This document shows, one piece after another, positions 34,272 to 43,841 of a stretch of DNA of 46,452 nucleotides. The position numbers and the translations under genes were made by a program. The stretch covers positions 1 through 46,452 of the forward strand of contig NZ_JAELUI010000029.1 of NCBI RefSeq assembly GCF_016429285.1. Direction: 5' to 3'. Below the pieces are notes generated by a model. It had not been told where the DNA came from, did no database searches, and saw only the letters and a list, made by a program, of their open reading frames with translations. The stretch's first letter is position 1; each line of letters begins with the position of its first letter. The stretch is from Ralstonia sp. ASV6. GTDB lineage: Bacteria; Pseudomonadota; Gammaproteobacteria; Burkholderiales; Burkholderiaceae.

Positions 34272-34820
34272 ATGAGCAAGATCATCAAGCTGCAAAACGG
34301 TGCCCCGCAAATCGTGGCCGATGACTGGACTGTGCTGCGAACACCCGAGGGTGGCGAACTGACCCAGGCTGACGTGGACGCCGCCGCGCACGCCATCGTG
34401 CCGCTGGCCTTCTGGCAAGCCAACCGCGACGCGCTGCTTGGTCGCGCTCGTGCCGGCACGCTGGCTGTGTGGCTGGCCCCGGACGACGAGCCGTTCGCCC
34501 TGGAAGCCGATCTGCCGAGCCTGCCGCTGGTGGCGGTGGACTTTCCGGTCTTCCGCGATGGTCGGGGCTACAGCACGGCGTTCCTGCTGCGCCAGCGTCT
34601 CGGTTTCACGCGTGAACTGCGCGCCATTGGCGACGTGCTGCGCGATCAGCTCGACTACATGCGCCGTTGCGGCTTCGACGCCTTTGCCGTGCGCGCTGAC
34701 AAGAACATTGACGACGCGCTGAACGGCTTTGGCGAGATCAGCGTGCGCTACCAAGGCGCCATCGATGAGCCGCGTCCGCTGTTCCGCCGCGAGCGCGCAA
34801 CCGAGGCGAACGCAGCATGA
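34272..34820 (+). CDS. DUF934 family protein, cys-operon associated
   Basis: The 182-residue soluble protein is of the DUF934 family, found almost always beside cysI in betaproteobacteria and some alphaproteobacteria. FRDGRGYSTAFLLRQRLGFTRELRAIGDVLRDQLDYMRRCGFDAFAVRAD is the conserved core. It has a single cysteine and no recognisable cofactor motif. Its biochemical role is not established; a part in electron delivery to CysI or in assembling it is a reasonable guess because CysJ is absent. Its stop overlaps the cysH start (ATGA), so the two are translationally coupled. GAGGGGAACG precedes its ATG. Confidence 0.9.
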   Translation: MSKIIKLQNGAPQIVADDWTVLRTPEGGELTQADVDAAAHAIVPLAFWQANRDALLGRARAGTLAVWLAPDDEPFALEADLPSLPLVAVDFPVFRDGRGYSTAFLLRQRLGFTRELRAIGDVLRDQLDYMRRCGFDAFAVRADKNIDDALNGFGEISVRYQGAIDEPRPLFRRERATEANAA

Positions 34821-35632
34821 GCGATCTGCAAGAAGCCGCTGTGTCCGAAGTGCCGGTGTCCGCAATCGGGCGCCCGGTGCTGTGGACGCGCCCCGTCTAC
34901 ACCGGGACCGCCGAAGCACTGGCCGCCAAGGAAGCTGCGCTGTTCGCGTGCCTGGCCGAGATTGCCGCCAAGCACGGCGTGGCAAAGTTCGCCACGAGCC
35001 TGGCCGCCGAAGACATGGTCGTGACGGATGCCATTCTGCGCAGCCCTGAGGCTGTGCGCGTGCACCTGCCGATCTTCACGCTGCAGACGGGTCGCCTGCA
35101 TGCCGAAACGCTGGCGATGCTCGACCGTATCCGCGAGCACTACGGCGTTGCGATCGAGCAGTACGCACCAGACGCCCGCGCAGTGGAAGCCTACGTGCGC
35201 GACCACGGCCTGAACGCGTTCTACGACAGCATCGAGCTGCGCAAGGCCTGCTGCAATATTCGCAAGGTGGTGCCGCTGAACCGAGCGCTGAAAGATGCGG
35301 ATGCGTGGCTGACCGGCCAGCGCCGCGAGCAGGCTGTCACCCGTGCCGACCTGCCGTTTGCTGAGGACGACGTCGCTCGCGGCATCGCCAAGTACAACCC
35401 GCTGTTCGACTGGTCCGAGCCCGAAGTCTGGGCCTACCTTGAACAGCACAACGTGCCCACCAATGCGCTGCACGCCAAGGGCTATCCCAGCATCGGCTGC
35501 GAACCCTGCACGCGTGCGGTGCGCGCCGGTGAAGACGTACGCGCCGGCCGCTGGTGGTGGGAATCGCGCGACAGCAAGGAATGCGGTCTGCATGTGACAA
35601 ATTCGGCGACGAACTTGTCGCAAAAGAATTGA
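34817..35632 (+). CDS. cysH: APS reductase (CysH, 4Fe-4S type)
   Basis: The 271-residue enzyme reduces adenylyl sulfate to sulfite and AMP with thioredoxin as donor. It carries the Cys pattern of the Fe-S class: CC at 145-146 (KACCNIRK), CEPC at 228-231, and the catalytic Cys256 in ECGLH. PAPS reductases lack the CC and CxxC pairs, so this one should act on APS directly, consistent with there being no cysC (APS kinase) in the operon. The nucleotide loop is present as KFATSLAAEDMVV. It overlaps DUF934 by ATGA. Confidence 0.94.
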   Translation: MSDLQEAAVSEVPVSAIGRPVLWTRPVYTGTAEALAAKEAALFACLAEIAAKHGVAKFATSLAAEDMVVTDAILRSPEAVRVHLPIFTLQTGRLHAETLAMLDRIREHYGVAIEQYAPDARAVEAYVRDHGLNAFYDSIELRKACCNIRKVVPLNRALKDADAWLTGQRREQAVTRADLPFAEDDVARGIAKYNPLFDWSEPEVWAYLEQHNVPTNALHAKGYPSIGCEPCTRAVRAGEDVRAGRWWWESRDSKECGLHVTNSATNLSQKN

Positions 35633-35652
35633 GCGAAAGCGAAGGAAGAATC

Positions 35653-36612
35653 ATGGGAGTGATGAGCGAGATCCCCGGCACGGCAGCATTCAACATTGAG
35701 CCCGTGCAGAACGAGCACCTCGACTGGCTGGAAGCCGAGTCGATCTACATCATCCGCGAGGTGGTGGCCGAGTGCCGCAACCCGGCGCTGCTGTTCTCCG
35801 GCGGCAAGGATTCGATCGTCATGCTGCACCTGGCGCTCAAGGCCTTCCGCCTGGGTGATCGCAAGATCGAACTGCCGTTCCCGTTGGTGCACATCGACAC
35901 GGGACACAACTACCCGGAAGTGATCCAGTTCCGCGACCAGCGCGTTGCTGAGTTGGGCGCACGCCTGGTGGTTGGGCATGTGGAAGATTCCATCAAGCGC
36001 GGCACGGTTCGTCTGCGCAAAGAGACCGATTCGCGGAACGCCGCACAGGCCGTCACACTGCTGGAAACCATTGAATCGCACGGCTTCGATGCCCTGATGG
36101 GCGGCGCCCGCCGCGACGAAGAGAAGGCCCGCGCCAAGGAGCGCATCTTCTCGTTCCGCGACGAATTCGGCCAATGGGACCCGAAGGCTCAGCGCCCGGA
36201 GCTCTGGAGCCTGTACAACGCCCGCATGTCGCAAGGCGAGCAGATGCGCGTGTTCCCGATCTCCAACTGGACGGAGCTCGACGTGTGGCAGTACATTGCC
36301 CGCGAAAACCTCGCCCTGCCGCCGATCTACTACGCGCACGAGCGCGAAGTCGTGCGCAAGAACGGTCTGCTGGTGCCGGTCACGCCGATCACCCCCAAGG
36401 CCGATGGCGACGAGAGCGAAGTCCTGTCGGTGCGCTTCCGCACCGTGGGTGACATCAGCTGCACGTGCCCGGTGGCGAGTACTGCCGCTACGCCGGCCGA
36501 GATCATCGCCGAGACGGCCATCACCGAGATCACTGAACGCGGCGCCACGCGCATGGACGACCAGACGAGCGAAGCCTCGATGGAAAAGCGCAAGAAGGAA
36601 GGATATTTCTGA
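35653..36612 (+). CDS. cysD: Sulfate adenylyltransferase small subunit
   Basis: CysD is the catalytic, ATP-pyrophosphatase-fold subunit that forms APS from ATP and sulfate. The PP-loop SGGKDS is present at the expected place, followed by the HIDTGHNYPEVIQFRD segment and the ARRDEEKARAKERIFSFRDEFGQWDPK motif. The 319 residues are normal. The start at ATG 35653 has GAAGGAAG upstream; ATG 35662 is a second possibility. It begins 20 bp after cysH and ends 2 bp before cysN, with which it forms the heterodimer. Confidence 0.96.
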   Translation: MGVMSEIPGTAAFNIEPVQNEHLDWLEAESIYIIREVVAECRNPALLFSGGKDSIVMLHLALKAFRLGDRKIELPFPLVHIDTGHNYPEVIQFRDQRVAELGARLVVGHVEDSIKRGTVRLRKETDSRNAAQAVTLLETIESHGFDALMGGARRDEEKARAKERIFSFRDEFGQWDPKAQRPELWSLYNARMSQGEQMRVFPISNWTELDVWQYIARENLALPPIYYAHEREVVRKNGLLVPVTPITPKADGDESEVLSVRFRTVGDISCTCPVASTAATPAEIIAETAITEITERGATRMDDQTSEASMEKRKKEGYF

Positions 36613-36614
36613 TC

Positions 36615-37922
<1,308 letters not shown>

Positions 37923-37929
37923 TAAAAAA

Positions 37930-37950
37930 GGGGCGCAGTCATTGCGCCCC
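37930..37950 (-). terminator. Hairpin between cysN and cobA, with its T-run on the minus strand only
   Basis: GGGGCGCA, loop GTCAT, TGCGCCCC, flanked on the left by an A-tract (AATAAAAAA). On the plus strand no T-run follows, so it should not stop cysN-cobA transcription. On the minus strand it reads as a terminator (TTTTTTATT). It might block antisense transcription from cobA or protect the 3' end of upstream mRNA. Confidence 0.5.
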
Positions 37951-37978
37951 GCAGGGAAAAGCAAAGGAAGCTAGGCAA

Positions 37979-38785
37979 ATGGAAGCGAAGACCCCCAAGA
38001 CACTCGGCCGCGTGAGCCTGATTGGTGCGGGCCCCGGCGCTGCGGATCTCATCACGGTGCGTGGTGCACGCTTGTTGAGCGAAGCCGAGGTCGTACTCCA
38101 CGACGCATTGGTCTCGCCCGAGGTCTTCCAGTACTGCCCGCAGGCCGTGCTGATTGCCGTCGGCAAGCGCTGCGGCAAGCGCTCGACCGCGCAGCGCTTC
38201 ATCAACCGCCAACTCGTCGACTTGGCGACCAAATACCAGCGCGTGGTGCGCCTGAAAGGCGGCGATCCGATGCTGTTCGGCCGTGCCGATGAGGAGTTGC
38301 AGGCCCTGGAGCAGGCCGGTATCGACTACGAAGTCGTACCCGGCATCACGGCGGCCCTGGCAGCGGCTTCGGCCATTCGCCAGCCGCTGACCAAGCGCGG
38401 CGTGGCTCGCAGCGTGGCGTTCGTCACGCAGGCCAAGGCCGCTGATCCGGACACGCCGCAGTCCGAGAGCATTACGCCTGAACCGGCTGCGCAAGCGGAT
38501 TCGCTCGTCTACTACATGGGCCGCGACCAGGCCGCTGGTATCGCGGCGGACTTGATCGCCCGTGGCCGCGCACCATCGACGCCCGCATGGGTGGTCGAGG
38601 CCGCTACCACGCCCGAGCAGCGCTCGGCGTGCTTCACGCTGCAGCAGATGGCCGATGGCGCTGCGGCTGCGTGGATCAATCCGGAGCACCCCAGCCTGCT
38701 GATGATTGGCGACGCGTTTGCCGCGCGTGCAACCAACGCTGCGCCGGAAGTCTTTTCCAGCGCGCCCCACGTCCTGGCAGCCTGA
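37979..38785 (+). CDS. cobA: Uroporphyrinogen-III C-methyltransferase
   Basis: The 268-residue SAM-dependent enzyme makes precorrin-2 from uroporphyrinogen III, the first committed step to siroheme. The N-terminus VSLIGAGPGAADLITVRGARLL, the VRLKGGDPMLFGRADEE loop and the VVPGITAALAAAS segment are typical. It is the stand-alone methyltransferase, not the CysG fusion. As the last gene of the cys operon it should supply siroheme for CysI; the dehydrogenase and ferrochelatase steps are encoded elsewhere, possibly including cbiX at 42.3 kb. An AGGAAG site precedes the ATG. Confidence 0.93.
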   Translation: MEAKTPKTLGRVSLIGAGPGAADLITVRGARLLSEAEVVLHDALVSPEVFQYCPQAVLIAVGKRCGKRSTAQRFINRQLVDLATKYQRVVRLKGGDPMLFGRADEELQALEQAGIDYEVVPGITAALAAASAIRQPLTKRGVARSVAFVTQAKAADPDTPQSESITPEPAAQADSLVYYMGRDQAAGIAADLIARGRAPSTPAWVVEAATTPEQRSACFTLQQMADGAAAAWINPEHPSLLMIGDAFAARATNAAPEVFSSAPHVLAA

Positions 38786-38792
38786 GCATCGC

Positions 38793-39809
38793 TCAGAACG
38801 CCAGCGCGATCTTTCCAAAGACTTTCCCGGCTTCCGTCAGCCGGAACGCCTCCGAAGCGTCTTGCCACGGCAGCACCTGGTCGACGATTGGGTGCAGGCC
38901 ATGCAGTGCCAGCGCCCGGTTCATCGCCTCAAACGACGCCCGCGAGCCGACCGACGCTGGCCGGATCAGCGCTTTGCGCGCAAAGATTTCCAACGGGCTC
39001 ACGCCACCCTCGCGCCCGGCCAAGTAGCCGACAAGGTGAATCTGTCCACCCACCCGCAGCGCTTTCAGTGAGCGTTGCAGCGTACCTCCGCCGCCCACTT
39101 CGATGACGTGATCGACGCCACGGCCGTTCGTGCACGCGAGCACCGCTTCATGCCACTCGGGCGTCGTGCGGTAGTTGATCGTGTCAGATTCGGGCACGCC
39201 CAAGGTCTGCACACGTTCGAGCTTCGCGTCGCTGCTCGACAGCACGATGGGCCGTGCACCCGCCATCAACGCGAATTGCACCGCGAACATCGACACACCG
39301 CCCGTGCCTTGCACGAGCACGGTTTCGCCGGGCTGCAGGTTGCCCGCTTCGATCAGGCAATGCCATGCGGTGAGGCCGGCGCAGGGCAGGGTGGCGGCTT
39401 CGGTATCGCTCAGGTGCGGCGGCACCACCACTGCGCCGCCCGCATCCAGGCGGATGGTGTCGGCCAGCCAGCCGTCGATCGGGCCGCCGAGTATGCGGCG
39501 CGTGTCGGCGTTGCGGAAGTCGCCGCCGTCCCAGCGCTGCCAGAACGTGCCGGCGACACGGTCACCCGGGCGCACGCGCGTCACGTTGTTGCCGATGGCG
39601 ACCACTTCGCCCACGCCATCGGAGAGCGGGATCAGCGGCAGCGGAAAGCGTGTGAAGAATGTGCCGGAGACGATTTCCAGGTCGCGATAGTTGAGCGAGG
39701 CGGCGCGCGTGCGCACGATGATTTCGTCGGGTGCGGGTGTCGGGTCGTCGCGCTCGATGGGGCGCAGGGCGTGGATGCCGTAACCGTCGGTCAGTGCCAG
39801 GGCTTTCAT
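38793..39809 (-). CDS. Medium-chain NAD(P)-dependent dehydrogenase/quinone oxidoreductase-like protein
   Basis: The 338-residue MDR-family protein has the N-terminal GroES-like domain (NYRDLEIVSG, IPLSDGVGEVVAIG) and a Rossmann domain (VLVQGTGGVSMFAVQFALMAGA). The catalytic zinc residues of classical alcohol dehydrogenases (GHE, and the four-Cys lobe) are absent, so it is probably zinc-independent. Substrate unknown. It is divergent from a LysR gene that is likely its regulator, and converges on cobA, whose stop is 7 bp away. Confidence 0.9.
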   Translation of the reverse strand: MKALALTDGYGIHALRPIERDDPTPAPDEIIVRTRAASLNYRDLEIVSGTFFTRFPLPLIPLSDGVGEVVAIGNNVTRVRPGDRVAGTFWQRWDGGDFRNADTRRILGGPIDGWLADTIRLDAGGAVVVPPHLSDTEAATLPCAGLTAWHCLIEAGNLQPGETVLVQGTGGVSMFAVQFALMAGARPIVLSSSDAKLERVQTLGVPESDTINYRTTPEWHEAVLACTNGRGVDHVIEVGGGGTLQRSLKALRVGGQIHLVGYLAGREGGVSPLEIFARKALIRPASVGSRASFEAMNRALALHGLHPIVDQVLPWQDASEAFRLTEAGKVFGKIALAF

Positions 39810-39899
39810 GGTGTCCTCGTGGTGGCTGTGGAGGAAAGCAACGCAAAAGCGCGTCTGGCGATACTGTGGCGCGTCACCTAAGATGAATCCAATTCAATT

Positions 39900-39914
39900 T
39901 GTTCAGAAAGAACA
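39900..39914. promoter_or_regulatory. Candidate LysR operator
   Basis: TGTTC-N5-GAACA is a perfect 15-bp dyad, 20 bp upstream of the LysR start and about 90 bp from the divergent dehydrogenase start. It is the only strong palindrome in this gap and is well placed for autoregulation. Confidence 0.5.
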
Positions 39915-39934
39915 TAACGATTGGGAATGTTGTC

Positions 39935-40831
39935 ATGCTCGAGGAAATGCGCACGTTCGTGCTGCTGGCACAGACCGGGTCGATTGCGCGAGTGGCCGAG
40001 CACCTGCCGCTCACGCAGCCGGCCGTCACCAAGCAGATCCAGCGGCTGGAGCGCGCGCTCGATACCGTGCTGTTCGATCGGCGCGTCAAGCCGTTCCGGC
40101 TCACCGCCGAGGGCGAGGCGGTACTGGCGCGCTGCCGCACCATCGTCGGTGAATTCGAGGCGCTGCGTGGCGCCGTGCGTGCTACCGGCGAGCCCGAGGG
40201 CGTGCTGCGTGTTGGCGTGAGCCACGCGGTAGGTGATGCGCGGTTTGCGCGCCTGCTGTCGGGGTTGCGGGTGCGCTATCCGGGGGTGTCGTTCCGCCTG
40301 AGCTGCGAGTGGGGCGGCGTGCTGCGCGAGCGCCTGAAGCGGGCCGAGCTGGACGCCGCGTTGTGGCTGGTGCCGTCCAACGCGCGTGGCCATCACGCCG
40401 ATGCGGATATCCGCGTGATTGGCACCGAACCCGTCAGCCTGATTGCCGCGCCATCGCGCAAGTTGCCGCCGACGTTGTCGATGGTGCAAGTCACTGATGA
40501 GGCCTGGGTACTGAACCCGGCCGGCTGCGAGATGCGGGCGTGGTTGCTGGGCCGCTACGAGGCGGATCGGCTAACCCCGAACGTGGCCGCCGAGGTGCAG
40601 TCCGTGCCGCTGCAGCATGCGCTGGTGGCGGAGGGTTTCGGTCTTGGCTTTGCGCCTGTGAGGCTGATTGGACAGCAGATCGCAGAGGGTTTGCTGTCCG
40701 TGCACAAGTTGGCGTCCGCGCCGTCCGAGTGGGATGTGTGTGTGCAGCGTGCACCCTCGCTTGGGCGACTGGCGCGGGTAGTGGATGCCCTCGAACTGGC
40801 GCTGTCCACCGAGGCTGCAGCGGCGCGTTAA
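39935..40831 (+). CDS. LysR-family transcriptional regulator
   Basis: The 298-residue protein has an N-terminal winged helix-turn-helix (LEEMRTFVLLAQTGSIARVAEHLPLTQPAVTKQIQRLERAL) followed by a periplasmic-binding-protein-like effector domain. The start at ATG 39935 gives the usual LysR N-terminus; a TTG 36 bp upstream would place the operator inside the coding region. It is divergent from the MDR dehydrogenase and is followed, 29 bp later, by a muconate isomerase gene, either of which may be its target. Confidence 0.9.
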   Translation: MLEEMRTFVLLAQTGSIARVAEHLPLTQPAVTKQIQRLERALDTVLFDRRVKPFRLTAEGEAVLARCRTIVGEFEALRGAVRATGEPEGVLRVGVSHAVGDARFARLLSGLRVRYPGVSFRLSCEWGGVLRERLKRAELDAALWLVPSNARGHHADADIRVIGTEPVSLIAAPSRKLPPTLSMVQVTDEAWVLNPAGCEMRAWLLGRYEADRLTPNVAAEVQSVPLQHALVAEGFGLGFAPVRLIGQQIAEGLLSVHKLASAPSEWDVCVQRAPSLGRLARVVDALELALSTEAAAAR

Positions 40832-40860
40832 TCATTGAACCCTTCTTTCGGATGCCTGCG

Positions 40861-41265
40861 ATGCCGCACGTCATCATCGAGTACACCGCCAATGTTGAAG
40901 CCGACGCGCGCATTCCCGAACTGATGCGCCTGCTCAACGGCGTCCTGATCGGCCATGCGGATGTGTTTCCTACCGGTGGTATCCGCACGCGTGCGCTGCG
41001 TCTGGACCAGTACTGCATGGCAGATGGCGCCGAGGACGACGCCTTCGTCCACGTGGTATTCCGCATCAAGGCGGGTCGGCCCAAGGCTGTGACCGGGCCG
41101 ATCTGCGCAGAATTGTTCGCCGCTTTGCGTACGCATCTAGCCCACGTGTTTGCACGCCGCAATCTCGGGTTGACGTTGGAGTTGGTGGAGTTCGACACCC
41201 ATGGCTTTCACGTCGAAAACAACGTGCACGCACGCTTTGCGCAACTCGAAGCAGAGGGTGGTTAG
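40861..41265 (+). CDS. hpaF: 5-Carboxymethyl-2-hydroxymuconate isomerase (HpcD/HpaF)
   Basis: The 134-residue tautomerase-family protein starts MPHVIIEYTAN, giving the N-terminal catalytic proline after Met removal. GIRTRALRLDQYCMADG and AFVHVVFRIKAGR match HpaF, and the C-terminus ends with NNVHARFAQL, like the E. coli enzyme. It acts in meta-cleavage of homoprotocatechuate. ATG 40852 is in frame but would bury the proline, so 40861 is preferred. The rest of the hpa pathway is not nearby, so it is either an orphan or serves another keto-enol substrate. Confidence 0.9.
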   Translation: MPHVIIEYTANVEADARIPELMRLLNGVLIGHADVFPTGGIRTRALRLDQYCMADGAEDDAFVHVVFRIKAGRPKAVTGPICAELFAALRTHLAHVFARRNLGLTLELVEFDTHGFHVENNVHARFAQLEAEGG

Positions 41266-41411
41266 CAGGGGGTGTGTGAGACGCGGCGAAAGCTTGATGA
41301 GACACCCGCACCAATCGCATTCATCACGCGGTTGCATGCTTGAGCCAGCATGGCTGCCATGGGAGTATCCCGGCCGCCACCGCCTGAGTGCGGGATCTCC
41401 AGCCCCATGCC

Positions 41412-42233
41412 ATGCCTGCCACCCTATCGTCCATTCCACGTTCTGCTGCGCACCTCGGGGCTTGGGTGCCTGTTGTTGCCGTGCTCGCCTCGCTGGCTGC
41501 TTGCGGCGGTGGCGACGACAGTGCGAGCGCCGCATCAGCTCCGCGCACCATGAGCGGCATGGTGGCGATGGGTGATCTCCTGCATGGTGCGCAGGTGAGG
41601 GTGACCGACGCCCAGGGCAAGACGCTCAGCACGGTTTCCGACAGCACGGGCCACTACGATATCCCGCTTGCCGGGTTGACCGCCCCGCTGTTGGTCACCG
41701 CAGACGACGCCAGCGGGGATGATCCCACGCTCTATTCGGTGCTGCCCGAACTACCGACCCATGACGACGAGGCGATTGTGAACGTATCGATCATGACGTC
41801 GGCCCTGGTGGCAGAACTGAGTGAAGACGAAGATCCTGCTGCGCTGGGGGCGCCGCAGGTGTTGACCCGGCGCGTAACACCAATCAGCGTCAACGCCACC
41901 ATTGCGCGGCTGAACAGTCAACTTGCGCCGATTCTTGCTGCCGCTGGCGAGAATGCCGCGTCGTACAACCCCATTCATCAGCCGTACCTGACCGCGCCGC
42001 AGCCCAAGGGCATTTTCGCGGACATCTTGAGGCAGGTGGCGCCGACGAAGGGCTCGATTGTCGGGCAACTGCTCCCGTATATGACCTGCCAAGGCGGCGC
42101 GACGCCAACATATGCGACGCGCGTCGATTTCGGTCGCACCGTGGTGGATCTGGCCTCGGTGATACCGAGTACTGGGAGGGTCGCCCCGCAGGGTGTTTGC
42201 GGCAACGGCGGGGGCGCTCCTCTGCCGTTCTGA
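41412..42233 (+). CDS. Hypothetical lipoprotein with carboxypeptidase-regulatory-like domain
   Basis: The protein of about 273 residues has a lipobox at LASLAAC (Cys31), followed by GGGDDSASA, and should be lipid-anchored. Residues 45-110 (SGMVAMGDLLHGAQVRVTDAQGKTLSTVSDSTGHYDIPL) look like a carboxypeptidase-regulatory or transthyretin-like beta-sandwich. The remainder has no recognised motif, apart from two late cysteines that could form a disulfide. The start at ATG 41412 is preferred over GTG 41388. Its function is unknown. It converges on cbiX. Confidence 0.75.
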   Translation: MPATLSSIPRSAAHLGAWVPVVAVLASLAACGGGDDSASAASAPRTMSGMVAMGDLLHGAQVRVTDAQGKTLSTVSDSTGHYDIPLAGLTAPLLVTADDASGDDPTLYSVLPELPTHDDEAIVNVSIMTSALVAELSEDEDPAALGAPQVLTRRVTPISVNATIARLNSQLAPILAAAGENAASYNPIHQPYLTAPQPKGIFADILRQVAPTKGSIVGQLLPYMTCQGGATPTYATRVDFGRTVVDLASVIPSTGRVAPQGVCGNGGGAPLPF

Positions 42234-42264
42234 ATGCTTGCCGGCGAATGGTCGATCAGGCCGA

Positions 42265-42645
42265 TCAGGTTGGCGAGGCGAGTTGCCGCACGCAATAGCC
42301 GGCAATCGCATCGAGCACAGCGTCGTCTTCGCCGACGGCATCGGCGCAGCGGATGGAGAGGGTGGGGTGCGCCTGTGCGCAGCGTTCGACCAGCGCGGGC
42401 AGATCTCGCCGCAAGTGGCCGCCCTGGCCGAAGAACACGGGCACGACGGTGATGTGCTGTGTGCCGGCCGTGGTCAGTTCGTCGATCGTGCCCGGCAGAT
42501 CGGGCGTCATCAGCTCAAGAAAGGCGAGGCGGACATCAACGTCGGGTTGCTGGGCCGCCAGGCGCTTCTGCAAACGGTCGAACGGCTCGCGCCAGCGAGC
42601 GTCGCGCGCACCATGCGCAAACAGCACGAGTGCACGCGCGGTCAT
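42265..42645 (-). CDS. cbiX: CbiX-type sirohydrochlorin chelatase
   Basis: The 126-residue single-domain CbiX-S protein starts ALVLFAHGARDARW, with the chelatase motif around His11, and has the second-half VVPVFFGQGGHLRRDLP with another metal-site His. Short CbiX forms dimerise to build one active site and insert Co or Fe into sirohydrochlorin. It would provide Fe insertion for the siroheme used by CysI, matching cobA in the window. Its ATG overlaps the lptG stop (TGATG), so it is the third gene of the lptF-lptG transcript. Confidence 0.88.
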   Translation of the reverse strand: MTARALVLFAHGARDARWREPFDRLQKRLAAQQPDVDVRLAFLELMTPDLPGTIDELTTAGTQHITVVPVFFGQGGHLRRDLPALVERCAQAHPTLSIRCADAVGEDDAVLDAIAGYCVRQLASPT

Positions 42646-43841
42646 CAGTGACGTTCCACCCAGCGTAGTGCCACCAGCGCCAGTGCCAGATATAGCGCAC
42701 CAGGCACGATGGCCGTGAAGATCGCCGGCCAGGTATTGAGCAAGCCCACGTGCGAGAACAGGTTGTTCACCAACTGGAACGACAGGCCAAGCATGATCCC
42801 ACCGAACACCTTCAGGCCGACGGCTCCGGCGCGTGCGTGCAGGTAGGCGAAGGGCAGAGCCAGCGCCATCATCACCAGCACGGTGAACGGGTAGACGACC
42901 TTCTTCCACAACGCGATCTCGTAGCGTTGCGCATCCTGTTTGTTGTCACGCAGATGGCGGATGTACTGGAACAGGTCCAGCGTGGCCATGCGGTCGGGCG
43001 TGACCATCAGCACCGACAGGAGCTGCGGCGTGAGTTCCGAGCGCATCTCCTGTTGCGGTACCGTGAGCTGTTCGCCACGGAAATCCGGCGCCAGCGCATC
43101 GGGTGCGCCGGGTGCGGCCTGCACGTTGTCCTGCGGCGTAGCGGCAGCAGCCTTGCGCGGGAATTCAATGAAGCGTGTCTCGGTCACGTTGCTCAACTGC
43201 CAGCTCTGGTGACCTTCATACCGCGCCTGTTGCGCCACGCGAATCGTGCTCAGACGGTAGTCTGAATCGAATTCATAGATGCGCAGGCCCTGGATGGACT
43301 GGTCTGCCTGCAGTGCACCCACGTTGATGAAGCGTGTCACTTCGCCGCCACTGCCATCCGGCTTGGCAGGGCCGCGGTCCTTGACCCACACGCCCGAGCG
43401 AAAGCCCGCCGATACCGTGGCGCCCAGCGCCTCGAGCCGCACCTTCTGCGCGTATTGCTCCGCCTTCGGGCCGATGAACTCGCCGAAGATGTACGTCACC
43501 AGCGCCAGCGGCAGCGCAATCTTGAACAGCGACATCAGCGCACGCCGCGTATCCAGTCCGGCCACGCGGAAGATCGTGAACTCCGACTGGCTCGCCATCT
43601 GGGAGAACACGTAGATGGCACTGATGAGCGCGGCCACCGGAATCACTTCATACACGCGCGTCGGCGCTTGCAGCATCACGTGGAAGAACGCGATGAGCGT
43701 GGTGTAGCGCCCCATGACCGAGCCTAGCTCGCCCAGCATGTCGAAGAAGATGAACAGCGCCAGCACCGCAAACAGGATGAAGACGAACACGCCGTAGATC
43801 TGGCGCGCGAAGTATTTTTCGTAGACAGGCATCTTCAGCAT
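42645..43841 (-). CDS. lptG: LPS export ABC transporter permease LptG
   Basis: LptG is one of two permeases that extract LPS from the inner membrane with LptB2. The protein has an N-terminal helix pair (YEKYFARQIYGVFVFILFAVLALFIFFD), a periplasmic jellyroll domain in the middle, and a C-terminal helix bundle (YPFTVLVMMALALPFAYLHARAGAVGLKVFGGIMLGLSFQLVNNLF). Three in-frame ATGs (43844, 43841, 43832) are close; 43841 has GGGGG at a suitable distance and overlaps the lptF stop. The MPVYEKYF start at 43832 is also plausible. Confidence 0.94.
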   Translation of the reverse strand: MLKMPVYEKYFARQIYGVFVFILFAVLALFIFFDMLGELGSVMGRYTTLIAFFHVMLQAPTRVYEVIPVAALISAIYVFSQMASQSEFTIFRVAGLDTRRALMSLFKIALPLALVTYIFGEFIGPKAEQYAQKVRLEALGATVSAGFRSGVWVKDRGPAKPDGSGGEVTRFINVGALQADQSIQGLRIYEFDSDYRLSTIRVAQQARYEGHQSWQLSNVTETRFIEFPRKAAAATPQDNVQAAPGAPDALAPDFRGEQLTVPQQEMRSELTPQLLSVLMVTPDRMATLDLFQYIRHLRDNKQDAQRYEIALWKKVVYPFTVLVMMALALPFAYLHARAGAVGLKVFGGIMLGLSFQLVNNLFSHVGLLNTWPAIFTAIVPGALYLALALVALRWVERH

